Assembly: GCA_002478145.1 (NCBI GenBank)
Contig: DLMI01000087.1
Location: 12,640-24,609, forward strand
Reading direction: 5' to 3'
Length of the DNA stretch: 11,970 nucleotides
Source: Acidobacteria bacterium UBA7540
GTDB lineage: Bacteria > Acidobacteriota > Terriglobia > UBA7540
In this document: positions 4,404 through 11,970 of the stretch, piece by piece
Numbering within the stretch: position 1 is the stretch's first letter
Layout: every line of letters begins with the position of its first letter
Program-made: the position numbers and the translations under genes
Notes under the pieces: generated by a model
The model's input: only the letters and a program-made list of their open reading frames with translations
Databases searched by the model: none
What the model was told of the DNA's origin: nothing

Positions 4404-7400
4404 TTAAACTGCAGCGCTGGGGGCTGGTCCGGCCCCACGGTCAAGGATAAGGATGTCGTGCTGCTTTCCCTGCATCCGTAGCCGCAGCCGGTCGAACGAC
4501 AGATAGACGACCGGCGTTGTATAGAGCGTAAGCAACTGACTCAAAATCAGGCCTCCCACAATCGTGATACCCAGGGGCCGGCGGAGCTCATACCCCGTGC
4601 CCGTCCCCAACGCCAAGGGCAGAGCGCCCAATAACGCCGCCATCGTCGTCATCAGGATCGGACGGAAGCGCAACATGCAGGCTTCAGTAATCGCGTCGGC
4701 TGGACTCTTTCCCTCCTGGCGCTCTGCCTGAAGAGCGAAATCGATCATCATGATGGCGTTCTTCTTTACGATTCCGATCAGCAGCACAATGCCAATGATG
4801 GAGATGATGTTCAGATCCACTTTAAAGAGCATCAAGGCGAGCATGGCGCCCACGCTCGCCGACGGCAGAGAGGAGATGATGGTCAGGGGATGGACCAGGC
4901 TTTCATACAAAATGCCGAGAACGATGTACACCGCCAGCAGCGCCGTGAGAATCAGCACGGGCTCGGTGCCCAGTGATTGCTGGTAAGCCTGTAGCGTGCC
5001 GGCAAAAAAGCCTTGCAGCGTGGAAGGCGCGCCGAGCCGCTTTTGCATCTGGGTGATGCTCGCTGTGGCATCGCTCAACGACTTATTCGACGCGAGGTTA
5101 AAGGAAACGGTGACCGAGGGGAATAAGCCCGTATGGTTGACGGCCAGGGGTGTGGTGTTGGCTTGGCCCTTGGCCACCGCGAGCAGCGGAATGTTACTGC
5201 CGCTGGACGAAAGGAGATAGATGTCTTTCAACCCTTCGGGGCTTTGCCAATACTGGGGAGCAACTTCCAGCACCACGTAATACTGATTTAACTGCGTGTA
5301 GATGACGGACACTTCCGATTGGCCGAAGGCGCTGTATAACGCCGAGTCCAGCGACTTTGCGGTAAGGCCGAGCTTTGCCGCCGTGACGCGATCGTAGCTC
5401 ATCAGCTCATCCAGACCGCCATTCTGCTGGTCTGAGCTTACGTCCTGCAGACCAGGCAGGCGCTTCATCGCACTCTGGAGGATTGGTCCCCACTTGGAAA
5501 GATCCTGCACCGTATCGGTTTGAATCGTGTACTGGTACATCGCATTACCGGACCGGCCGCCGATGCGCAGATCCTGCACGGGTTGGAGGAAGGCAGAAGC
5601 CACCGGCAGACGGTTCAACTTGGGGCGCAAGCGGTCGATGACCTGAGCGGCACTGACGTTGCGCTCCGCCAGCGGCTTGAGCGCAATGTTGAGGGAGCCG
5701 GTATTGGTGGCCCCACCGCCGCCACAAAACCCCGTCACATTGGCGACGGCGGGATCATTCTTGATCACGCCAACGATCTGCTGAATGGCGTTGTTCATCG
5801 CCGGGAAGGATGAATCCTGCGGCCCTCGCACTCCACCGGAGATCGCTCCCGTGTCCTCCACCGGGAAAAAGCCCTTGGGTATCTTGTAGATCAGCACCAC
5901 ATTAAGCGCGATGGTGAGGAAGAGTACGCTGAGGGTGAGGGTCGGATGGTCGAGCACCCAATGCAGGGTGCGGCGATACAACGACAGCACCCCGTCAAAG
6001 ACCTTTTCGCTGGCCGTGAAGATGCGGCCATGTTTTTCGGCGCGCTCGTTCCTCAACAGGTAGGCGCACATCATGGGCGTGGTGGTCAGTGAGATGATCA
6101 TGGACACGAGAATGGCCGTCGAGAGGGTGACGGCAAACTCGCGGAAGAGACGGCCCACGATTCCGCCCATCAACAGAAGAGGGATAAAGACGGCAATGAG
6201 CGAAATGCTGATGGTGAAGACGGTGAACCCGATTTCTTTCGCGCCCTTCAGCGCCGCGGCAAAGGGCCTTAGGCCGTTTTCCAGATGGCGCGTGATGTTT
6301 TCCATCACCACGATGGCATCATCGACCACAAATCCCGTTGAAATGGTCATGGCCATCAGCGAGAGGTTGTCGAGGGTATATCCGAACAGATACATCACTG
6401 CGAACGTACCAATCAGCGACACCGGAACGGCGACGGCGGGAATGAGCGTGGCGCGGCCGTTGCGCAGGAAGACAAACACCACGACGATGACGAGGCCGAT
6501 GGAAATGAGCAGCGTCCTCTCGACGTCACTGACAGCGGCGCGGATGGTTGTGGTGCGATCAAGAACGATGGTGGTATCGATGCCGAGCGGAATGGATGCC
6601 TGGATAAACGGAAGTTGCGCGCGTATGCGGTCGACCGTGCCAATGATGTTGGCGCCGGGCTGGCGGAAGATCATCATCGTAATCGCGCGCTTGCCGTTCA
6701 AATAGCCGGCAGCGCGGACGTTCTGCACGGAGTCTGTTACCTGAGCGACATCGGACAGACGGACCGCCGCACCGTGCTTATAACCGACGATGAGCGGCTT
6801 GTAGTCGGCGGCGAGCGAGATCTGGTCGTTGGCAATGATGTCCGCAGTCACAATGCCATCAGAGATTTGTCCTTTGGCTAGGTCGGAGTTCTGAAGGCTC
6901 AGCACGGACTGCAAATTCGCCACGGTAAGTCCATAGCTGGCCAATTGTGTGGGATTTGCATCCACACGCACGGACGGCAACGCGCCGCCTCCGGCAGTGA
7001 CCTGCCCTACGCCTTGTATCTGCGACAGCTTCTGCTCGAGGACGGTGGAGGCTTCGTCATAGAGTGTACGGGGACCGTATTTGTCTGAGGTAAGACCGAG
7101 GATCATGATCGGCGAATCGGCGGGATTGACCTTGCGATAGGTCGGATTGGCCGGCAGGTTGGCGGGTAGATAGCTTCGCGCCGCATTGATGGCGGCCTGC
7201 ACATCGCGCGCCGCGCCATCAATGTCGCGGCTAAGGTCAAACTGAATGGTGACCGATGTGCTGCTGAGCGTGCTCGCGGAGGTCATCTCCGTCACCCCGG
7301 CAATATGGCCGAACTGCCGCTCCAGGGGAGTGGCGACGGATGACGCCATGATGTCGGCGCTGGCGCCCGGCAAGCTTGCATTGACGGAAATAGTCGGAAA

Positions 7401-7523
7401 GTCGACCTCCGGCAGGGGCGCTACCGCCAGCACCTCATACGCAACCGCCCCGGCAAGGGCAATTGCCACCGTGAGTAGCGTCGTAGCCACTGGCCGGCGA
7501 ATGAAGGGTTCGGAGATGTTCAT
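4404..7523 (-). CDS. mdtC: RND multidrug efflux transporter, MdtC-type subunit
   Basis: The 1039-residue protein has the size and architecture of an HAE-1-type RND transporter: a first transmembrane helix (about 12-32), a periplasmic porter/docking loop, a central membrane block (about 336-540), a second periplasmic loop, and a C-terminal membrane block (about 854-1010). The proton-relay residues are present: the Asp pair D401-D402 in GFVVDDAIVVMENI, the lysine K921 in GIVKKNAIMMIDFA, and R952/R954 with T959 in LRFRPILMTT. It should be a proton-driven drug antiporter of the inner membrane. The neighbouring paralogue in the same operon points to a mixed MdtB/MdtC trimer as in E. coli, where the stoichiometry is two MdtB to one MdtC. 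The B/C assignment rests on gene order and general similarity. The ATG overlaps the mdtB stop as ATGA, implying translational coupling. Confidence 0.93.
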   Translation of the reverse strand: MNISEPFIRRPVATTLLTVAIALAGAVAYEVLAVAPLPEVDFPTISVNASLPGASADIMASSVATPLERQFGHIAGVTEMTSASTLSSTSVTIQFDLSRDIDGAARDVQAAINAARSYLPANLPANPTYRKVNPADSPIMILGLTSDKYGPRTLYDEASTVLEQKLSQIQGVGQVTAGGGALPSVRVDANPTQLASYGLTVANLQSVLSLQNSDLAKGQISDGIVTADIIANDQISLAADYKPLIVGYKHGAAVRLSDVAQVTDSVQNVRAAGYLNGKRAITMMIFRQPGANIIGTVDRIRAQLPFIQASIPLGIDTTIVLDRTTTIRAAVSDVERTLLISIGLVIVVVFVFLRNGRATLIPAVAVPVSLIGTFAVMYLFGYTLDNLSLMAMTISTGFVVDDAIVVMENITRHLENGLRPFAAALKGAKEIGFTVFTISISLIAVFIPLLLMGGIVGRLFREFAVTLSTAILVSMIISLTTTPMMCAYLLRNERAEKHGRIFTASEKVFDGVLSLYRRTLHWVLDHPTLTLSVLFLTIALNVVLIYKIPKGFFPVEDTGAISGGVRGPQDSSFPAMNNAIQQIVGVIKNDPAVANVTGFCGGGGATNTGSLNIALKPLAERNVSAAQVIDRLRPKLNRLPVASAFLQPVQDLRIGGRSGNAMYQYTIQTDTVQDLSKWGPILQSAMKRLPGLQDVSSDQQNGGLDELMSYDRVTAAKLGLTAKSLDSALYSAFGQSEVSVIYTQLNQYYVVLEVAPQYWQSPEGLKDIYLLSSSGSNIPLLAVAKGQANTTPLAVNHTGLFPSVTVSFNLASNKSLSDATASITQMQKRLGAPSTLQGFFAGTLQAYQQSLGTEPVLILTALLAVYIVLGILYESLVHPLTIISSLPSASVGAMLALMLFKVDLNIISIIGIVLLIGIVKKNAIMMIDFALQAERQEGKSPADAITEACMLRFRPILMTTMAALLGALPLALGTGTGYELRRPLGITIVGGLILSQLLTLYTTPVVYLSFDRLRLRMQGKQHDILILDRGAGPAPSAAV

Positions 7524-10500
7524 GCCGGCCCTGCCAGTTCTGCGCCTCCGGTTTCCGGCTGGTTCGATTTGTGCGCAAAGCGCTGTGCTAAATTGTCAAA
7601 GAAAATATAGATGACGGGCGTGGTGTAAAGCGTGAGCGCCTGGCTCAGCAGCAGTCCACCCACCATGGCGATGCCCAGCGGCCGGCGCAACTCAGAACCG
7701 TAACCCGTTCCCAGAGCCAGCGGCAGACCCGCCAGCAGCGCGGCCATGGTGGTCATCATAATGGGGCGGAAGCGGAGCAGACACGCCTCGTAAATTGCAT
7801 CCGTCGCGTTCTTTCCGTGCTTCCGCTCGCCTTCCAGCGCGAAGTCGACCATCATAATGCCGTTCTTTTTCACGATACCGATCAGCAGGACGATGCCGAT
7901 GATCGCCACCACGCTTAAATCCTGGTGGAAAAGAAGCAACGCGAGGAAAGCGCCCACGCCCGCTGAGGGTAGCGTGGACAGAATCGTAATCGGGTGGATA
8001 AAGCTCTCGTACAAAACACCCAGCACGATGTACACCGTGACCAGCGCTGCAAGAATGAGCAACGGCTCATTGGCCAGCGAATTCGTGAAGGATGCCGCCG
8101 TGCCTTGAAAACCTGCCTGCAGGCTGGGAGGCATGTGCATGTCTTTCTGCGCTTTGTCGACCGCCGTAATGGCGTTGCCCAGCGCGGCATTCGGCGCGAG
8201 ATTGAACGACACGGTAATCGCCGGAAATTGACCCTGGTGGGTAATGGCGAGCGGCTCTGTGGTGTTCTCAAAATGCGCGAAAGCGCTCAGCGGCACGGCG
8301 CTGCTTGTGGCCGAACTGGTAGTACCCGCAGAGCCGGCTCCCTTGCTGGACGTCGCCGTGGAGGCGCTCGCCGAAAGCGCGTTCGCAGGAGGAGCAAGGG
8401 TATTTGCCGCCGGAGTATACAGTGCGGAAGTCGTCAGCGCATTGGATCCCGCCGAGGATGATCCGGAAGACGCAAATGAGGAAGAGGCTCCCGCACCGCT
8501 GGCGCCTGAAGACGCATTGGACTGAATGTAAAGCTGGTTCAGCTTGTTGGGGTTTTTCTGAAACTGCGGCTCACTCTCGAGAACCACATGGTACTGGTTT
8601 ACTTGCGTATACATCGTGCTGATCTGCCGCTGACCGAAGGCGTCATACAGGGTGTTATCGATGGTCGTAGGCGCGATGCCCAGTCGCGAAGCGGTGACCC
8701 GGTCGATCACCAGAGAGACGGCCAGCCCTCCCGGTTGTTGATCGGTGGCCACGTCTTCCAGTTCGGGCAACTGCTTCAGCCGGTTGACGAAACGGTTGGT
8801 CCAGTCATTGAGTTCATTCGCATCGGGGTCTTCCAGTGCGTACTGGTATTGCGTGCGACTGACCCGGTCATCCACGGTAATGTTCTGCACAGGTTCCATA
8901 AACAACTGGATTCCCTGAACCTGGCTCACTCTGGAGTTGAGCCTGCGGATGAGGTCTGATGCGCTGATATTGCGCTGGTCGAGCGGCTTTAGATTGATCG
9001 ACATCCTACCGCTGTTCGTCGTCACATTCGTTCCATCGGCGCCGATAAACGACGAGACGCTTTCCACCGCCGGGTCATCCAGAACTGCCTTGGAAATCTC
9101 CAACTGCTTCTTGGCCATGGCCTGTGAACTGATCGCCGGCGGCGCCTGCGATATGCCCTGGATGACGCCCGTGTCTTGTATCGGGAAAAAACCTTTTGGG
9201 ATCACGATGTAAAGGAAAACCGTAAGCAGCAGTGTAGCCACGGCGACCAACAGCGTAACCGTCTGGAATCGAAGGACAAACTTCAGTGTCCGGCCATAGA
9301 ACGCAATCATCCACTCGAAAGCACGCTCCGAGGCTCTATAGACGCGCCCCTGCTTCTCTTTTGGCTCGTGCCGCAAGATTCGCGCACTCATCATGGGCGT
9401 GAGCGTAAGGGAGACCACTGCCGAAACGATGATCGTGACGGCCAGTGTCACGGCAAACTCGCGGAACAGGCGCCCCACCACGTCGCCCATGAATAACAGC
9501 GGAATCAGTACGGCGACGAGTGACACGGTCAGCGAGAGAATAGTGAAGCCTATTTGCTCCGCGCCCTTGAGCGCCGCTTCCATGGGTGGATCGCCCGCTT
9601 CGATGTACCGCGCGATGTTCTCGATCATCACAATGGCATCGTCCACAACGAAACCGGTGGAGATGGTCAGCGCCATCAGTGATAAGTTATCCAGGCTGTA
9701 GCCAAGGACATACATCGCCGCGAACGTGCCCACCAGTGACAGCGGCACAGCCACGCTGGGGATGATGGTGGCATAGAGACTCCGCAAGAAGAGGAAGATG
9801 ACCAGCACGACGAGTCCAACCGTCAAGAGCAATTCGAACTCCACGTCGGAAACCGATGCTTGGATGGCGGTGGTGAGATCGGTAAGCGTGGTCACCAGAA
9901 TGCCCGTGGGCAGGTTGGCCTCAAGCTGCGGCATGAGTCCCTTGATGCTCTTGACCACGCTGATGGTGTTGGCCCCGGGCTGGCGTTGCACATTCAGGAT
10001 CACCGCAGGGGTCTGGTTCATCCACGCGGCCAGATTATTGTTCTCTACGCCATTCACGATGTGTGCTACGTCGGTCAGCATCACCGGCGCGCCGTTGCGG
10101 TAGGCAACGACAACCTTTCCATAGTCGTCGCTCGTGACCAATTGATCGTTGGCATCGATTTGGTAATCCTGGCGCGGCCCATCGAAGTTCCCTTTGGCGG
10201 CGTTCACACTGGCATTTGTCAGCGCCGTGCGCAGGTCTTCCAGGTTGATGCCGTAGGATGACATCGCCGTAGGGTTGGCTTGGATGCGGACGGCGGGCTT
10301 TTGGCCGCCGCTGATGGTTACAAGACCGACCCCGTTGAGCTGCGAAATCTTAGGCGCAAGGCGCGTGTCCACAAGGTCTTCAACCTGAGATAGCGGCATG
10401 GAATTTGAGGTGATGGCCAGGGTGAGCACAGGGGCATCGGCTGGATTCGTCTTACTGTAGATCGGCGGCGAGGGCAGGATGGAGGGCAAGAAACTCTGCG

Positions 10501-10843
10501 ACCCGTTTATGGCAGCCTGCACCTCCTGCTCGGCCACATCAATAGCCAGAGAGAGATTAAACTGCAGCACGATGACGGAAGTGCCTCCGGAGCTGGTGGA
10601 GGTCATCTGGCTCAAGCCCTGCAGTTCGCCGAATTGACGCTCCAGGGGCGCCGTCACCGTCGTCGCCATCACCGTGGGGCTGGCGCCGGGATAAAACGTG
10701 AGCACCTGAATGGTGGGATAATCGACTTCCGGCAGTGCGGAAACCGGCAGTTGTGTATAGCCAACCAGACCGACCAAGAGGATGGCAGCCATCAGCAAAG
10801 CCGTGGCTACCGGTCGCAAGATAAACGGACGAGATGGACTCAC
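7520..10843 (-). CDS. mdtB: RND multidrug efflux transporter, MdtB-type subunit with low-complexity insertion
   Basis: This 1107-residue RND transporter is paralogous to the downstream subunit. It shows the same layout and the proton-relay residues D401-D402 (GFVVDDAIVMIENI), K993 (GIVKKNGIMMVDFA) and T1031 (LRFRPIMMTT). It is about 65-70 residues longer than usual because of a Ser/Ala/Gly/Thr-rich insertion at about residues 777-848 (bases 8518-8300), placed between LYIQSN and VPLSAFAHFE in the second periplasmic loop; mdtC has only about a dozen residues there. By comparison with AcrB this position falls at a beta-turn of the DC docking subdomain. Translation starts at GTG (10843-10841), which overlaps the mdtA stop as GTGA, with a GGGAG site about 9 bases upstream inside mdtA. 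It probably forms a mixed trimer with MdtC. Confidence 0.93.
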   Translation of the reverse strand: MSPSRPFILRPVATALLMAAILLVGLVGYTQLPVSALPEVDYPTIQVLTFYPGASPTVMATTVTAPLERQFGELQGLSQMTSTSSGGTSVIVLQFNLSLAIDVAEQEVQAAINGSQSFLPSILPSPPIYSKTNPADAPVLTLAITSNSMPLSQVEDLVDTRLAPKISQLNGVGLVTISGGQKPAVRIQANPTAMSSYGINLEDLRTALTNASVNAAKGNFDGPRQDYQIDANDQLVTSDDYGKVVVAYRNGAPVMLTDVAHIVNGVENNNLAAWMNQTPAVILNVQRQPGANTISVVKSIKGLMPQLEANLPTGILVTTLTDLTTAIQASVSDVEFELLLTVGLVVLVIFLFLRSLYATIIPSVAVPLSLVGTFAAMYVLGYSLDNLSLMALTISTGFVVDDAIVMIENIARYIEAGDPPMEAALKGAEQIGFTILSLTVSLVAVLIPLLFMGDVVGRLFREFAVTLAVTIIVSAVVSLTLTPMMSARILRHEPKEKQGRVYRASERAFEWMIAFYGRTLKFVLRFQTVTLLVAVATLLLTVFLYIVIPKGFFPIQDTGVIQGISQAPPAISSQAMAKKQLEISKAVLDDPAVESVSSFIGADGTNVTTNSGRMSINLKPLDQRNISASDLIRRLNSRVSQVQGIQLFMEPVQNITVDDRVSRTQYQYALEDPDANELNDWTNRFVNRLKQLPELEDVATDQQPGGLAVSLVIDRVTASRLGIAPTTIDNTLYDAFGQRQISTMYTQVNQYHVVLESEPQFQKNPNKLNQLYIQSNASSGASGAGASSSFASSGSSSAGSNALTTSALYTPAANTLAPPANALSASASTATSSKGAGSAGTTSSATSSAVPLSAFAHFENTTEPLAITHQGQFPAITVSFNLAPNAALGNAITAVDKAQKDMHMPPSLQAGFQGTAASFTNSLANEPLLILAALVTVYIVLGVLYESFIHPITILSTLPSAGVGAFLALLLFHQDLSVVAIIGIVLLIGIVKKNGIMMVDFALEGERKHGKNATDAIYEACLLRFRPIMMTTMAALLAGLPLALGTGYGSELRRPLGIAMVGGLLLSQALTLYTTPVIYIFFDNLAQRFAHKSNQPETGGAELAGPA

Positions 10844-11970
10844 TGCGCGTTGCTCCCGCTCGTTTTGGCCGTGACAGGCTGGTTCGAAATGACCACCGCA
10901 GCTTTGTCCTGCAACTTATCGAAGCTGCTGTTGGCGACAACGTCTCCAGGGTTGATGCCTTCAACCTGCGTTACACCGCCGTTGGTAACCCCCGGCGTTA
11001 CGCTGCGCATGTGAGCGAAATTGTTTTGAATCAAATAGACAAGCGACGCTGGCCCGTTCTGTTGAATGGCTGATGACGGAATCAGCGTCACTCCCTCCAA
11101 CGTATTCACCAGCAGGCGCGTGTTTACAAACTGGTTCGGAAAGAGTGCATCATTTGTGTTGGCAAAGAGTGCTCGTCCTTTTACTGTCCCCGTCGTAGTG
11201 TCAATCTGGTTGTCGAGCGTCAACAGCGCCCCGCTGGCAATCTTGGTTTGCGCAGTGCGATCAAAGGCATCGACGGGGAGCTTAGCCTTTGCGTTTAGGC
11301 GGGCTTCAACCTGGCCTAGACTGTCTTCCGGTATTGTGAAAATAACGGTGATGGGCTCTAACTGCGTAATGACGGCGAGGGTTACGTTTCCACCAGACTG
11401 CACCACGTTGCCCGGATCCACCAGCCGTAAACCCACCCGGCCGGCGATGGGAGCAGTGATATGGCAGTAGTCCACCTGAATCTGGTCAAATTGCACCGTT
11501 CCCTGGTCGTTTTTTACTGTGCCCTCGTACTGCAGGACAAGCTTTTCCTGGTCGTCCAAGGTTTGCTTGGCAATGGCGTTGCGTGCCCACGCGGCACGGT
11601 AGCGTTCAAGGTCCATCTGTGCTTGAGCGAGCAGATTCTCGTCTCGCTCCAGCGTCCCTTGCGCTTGCAATAGCATGGCGCGGTATGGACTCGAATCGAT
11701 GTCAACCAGCGGATCGTCCTTACTTACCCGCTGACCCTCGGTATAATGCACGGCAACGACCAGGCCATTAACCTGGCTGGTAATCGAATCGGTATAGACC
11801 GGGGTGACTGTGCCGATGGCGTCAAGGTAGACACCGATATTACCCTTTTGAGCCGTCGCACTCGTAATGGTGATCCCCGGCGCGGCAGGGCGTGCGGCCG
11901 CCGCTTTTTTGGCTTCCTCGTGGTGGTGCAAAACCAGGAGGAGCGGAACCGCCACGATCAGGAGCAGCAG
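10840..11970 (-). CDS. mdtA: MdtA-type periplasmic adaptor (membrane fusion protein), N-terminus outside window
   Basis: The 376 visible residues end at a TGA overlapping the mdtB start. The frame stays open to the right edge, and the first visible residues (LLLLIVAVPLLLVL) are the end of an N-terminal membrane anchor or signal sequence, so the true start lies upstream. Domains in order, numbered in the visible fragment: first half of the lipoyl (biotinyl-like) domain at about 63-95 (SQVNGLVVAVHYTEGQRV...DPLVDID); an alpha-helical hairpin at about 96-168; second lipoyl half with the signature CHITAPIAGRVGLRLVDPGN at about 169-188; then the beta-barrel and membrane-proximal domains (VIPEDSL-type region, TTTGTVKGRALFANTNDALFPNQFVN). 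This is the HlyD/AcrA fold with MdtA-like spacing. It would bridge the MdtBC pump and the outer-membrane channel encoded three genes downstream. The GTG at 11955 is an internal valine, not the start. Confidence 0.92.
   Translation of the reverse strand: MLLLIVAVPLLLVLHHHEEAKKAAAARPAAPGITITSATAQKGNIGVYLDAIGTVTPVYTDSITSQVNGLVVAVHYTEGQRVSKDDPLVDIDSSPYRAMLLQAQGTLERDENLLAQAQMDLERYRAAWARNAIAKQTLDDQEKLVLQYEGTVKNDQGTVQFDQIQVDYCHITAPIAGRVGLRLVDPGNVVQSGGNVTLAVITQLEPITVIFTIPEDSLGQVEARLNAKAKLPVDAFDRTAQTKIASGALLTLDNQIDTTTGTVKGRALFANTNDALFPNQFVNTRLLVNTLEGVTLIPSSAIQQNGPASLVYLIQNNFAHMRSVTPGVTNGGVTQVEGINPGDVVANSSFDKLQDKAAVVISNQPVTAKTSGSNAQ

Noticed and set aside
6073..6705. A 210-codon open frame on the plus strand inside mdtC
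   Set aside because: It is antisense to the highly conserved central membrane block of mdtC; composition (Met/Thr/Arg-rich) is that of a shadow frame and no ribosome-binding site or family is recognisable.
7994..8525. Long plus-strand open frames opposite the Ser/Ala-rich part of mdtB
   Set aside because: They arise from the GC-skewed codons of the low-complexity insertion; products are Arg/Gly- or Ala/Glu-rich with no recognisable protein features.

Overview
The window looks like chromosomal DNA of a diderm, moderately GC-rich bacterium, most likely an Acidobacteriota member. This is inferred from the style of the small stress-type proteins, the Ser/Ala/Gly-rich loop in the RND pump and the type of intergenic repeats; no rRNA or other marker gene is present to prove it. 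The presence of two lipoproteins, an outer-membrane channel and an RND pump shows a two-membrane envelope.

Layout. Positions 1-524 (minus strand) hold the 5' part of an exported HEAT-repeat protein that runs off the left edge. A roughly 425-base divergent intergenic region with one candidate sigma70-type promoter follows. Positions 950-2529 (plus strand) hold a run of small envelope or stress-type genes: a dual-BON-domain lipoprotein preceded in frame by what looks like the amputated start of another gene, a 57-residue two-helix membrane protein, a 55-residue DUF3309-like Gly-rich membrane protein, and an 87-residue exported protein with two cysteines. A REP-like palindrome lies between the two tiny membrane proteins.

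Convergent to these, positions 11970-2566 (minus strand) are an RND multidrug-efflux operon of the MdtABC type: mdtA (periplasmic adaptor, N-terminus outside the window), mdtB, mdtC and a NodT/OprM-family outer-membrane factor. mdtA-mdtB and mdtB-mdtC overlap by four bases (GTGA and ATGA), so they are probably translationally coupled. The products should form one tripartite pump: MdtB and MdtC as inner-membrane proton antiporters, MdtA as periplasmic bridge, and the lipoprotein channel as exit duct. Between mdtC and the channel gene sits a non-coding foldback element of about 300 bases with terminal inverted repeats, nested hairpins and a possible 8-bp target duplication, which looks like a MITE inserted into the operon.

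The main items worth a second look are this MITE, the fused gene remnant in front of the BON lipoprotein, the roughly 72-residue low-complexity insertion in MdtB, and the REP-like element. No wholly new multi-gene system is evident.
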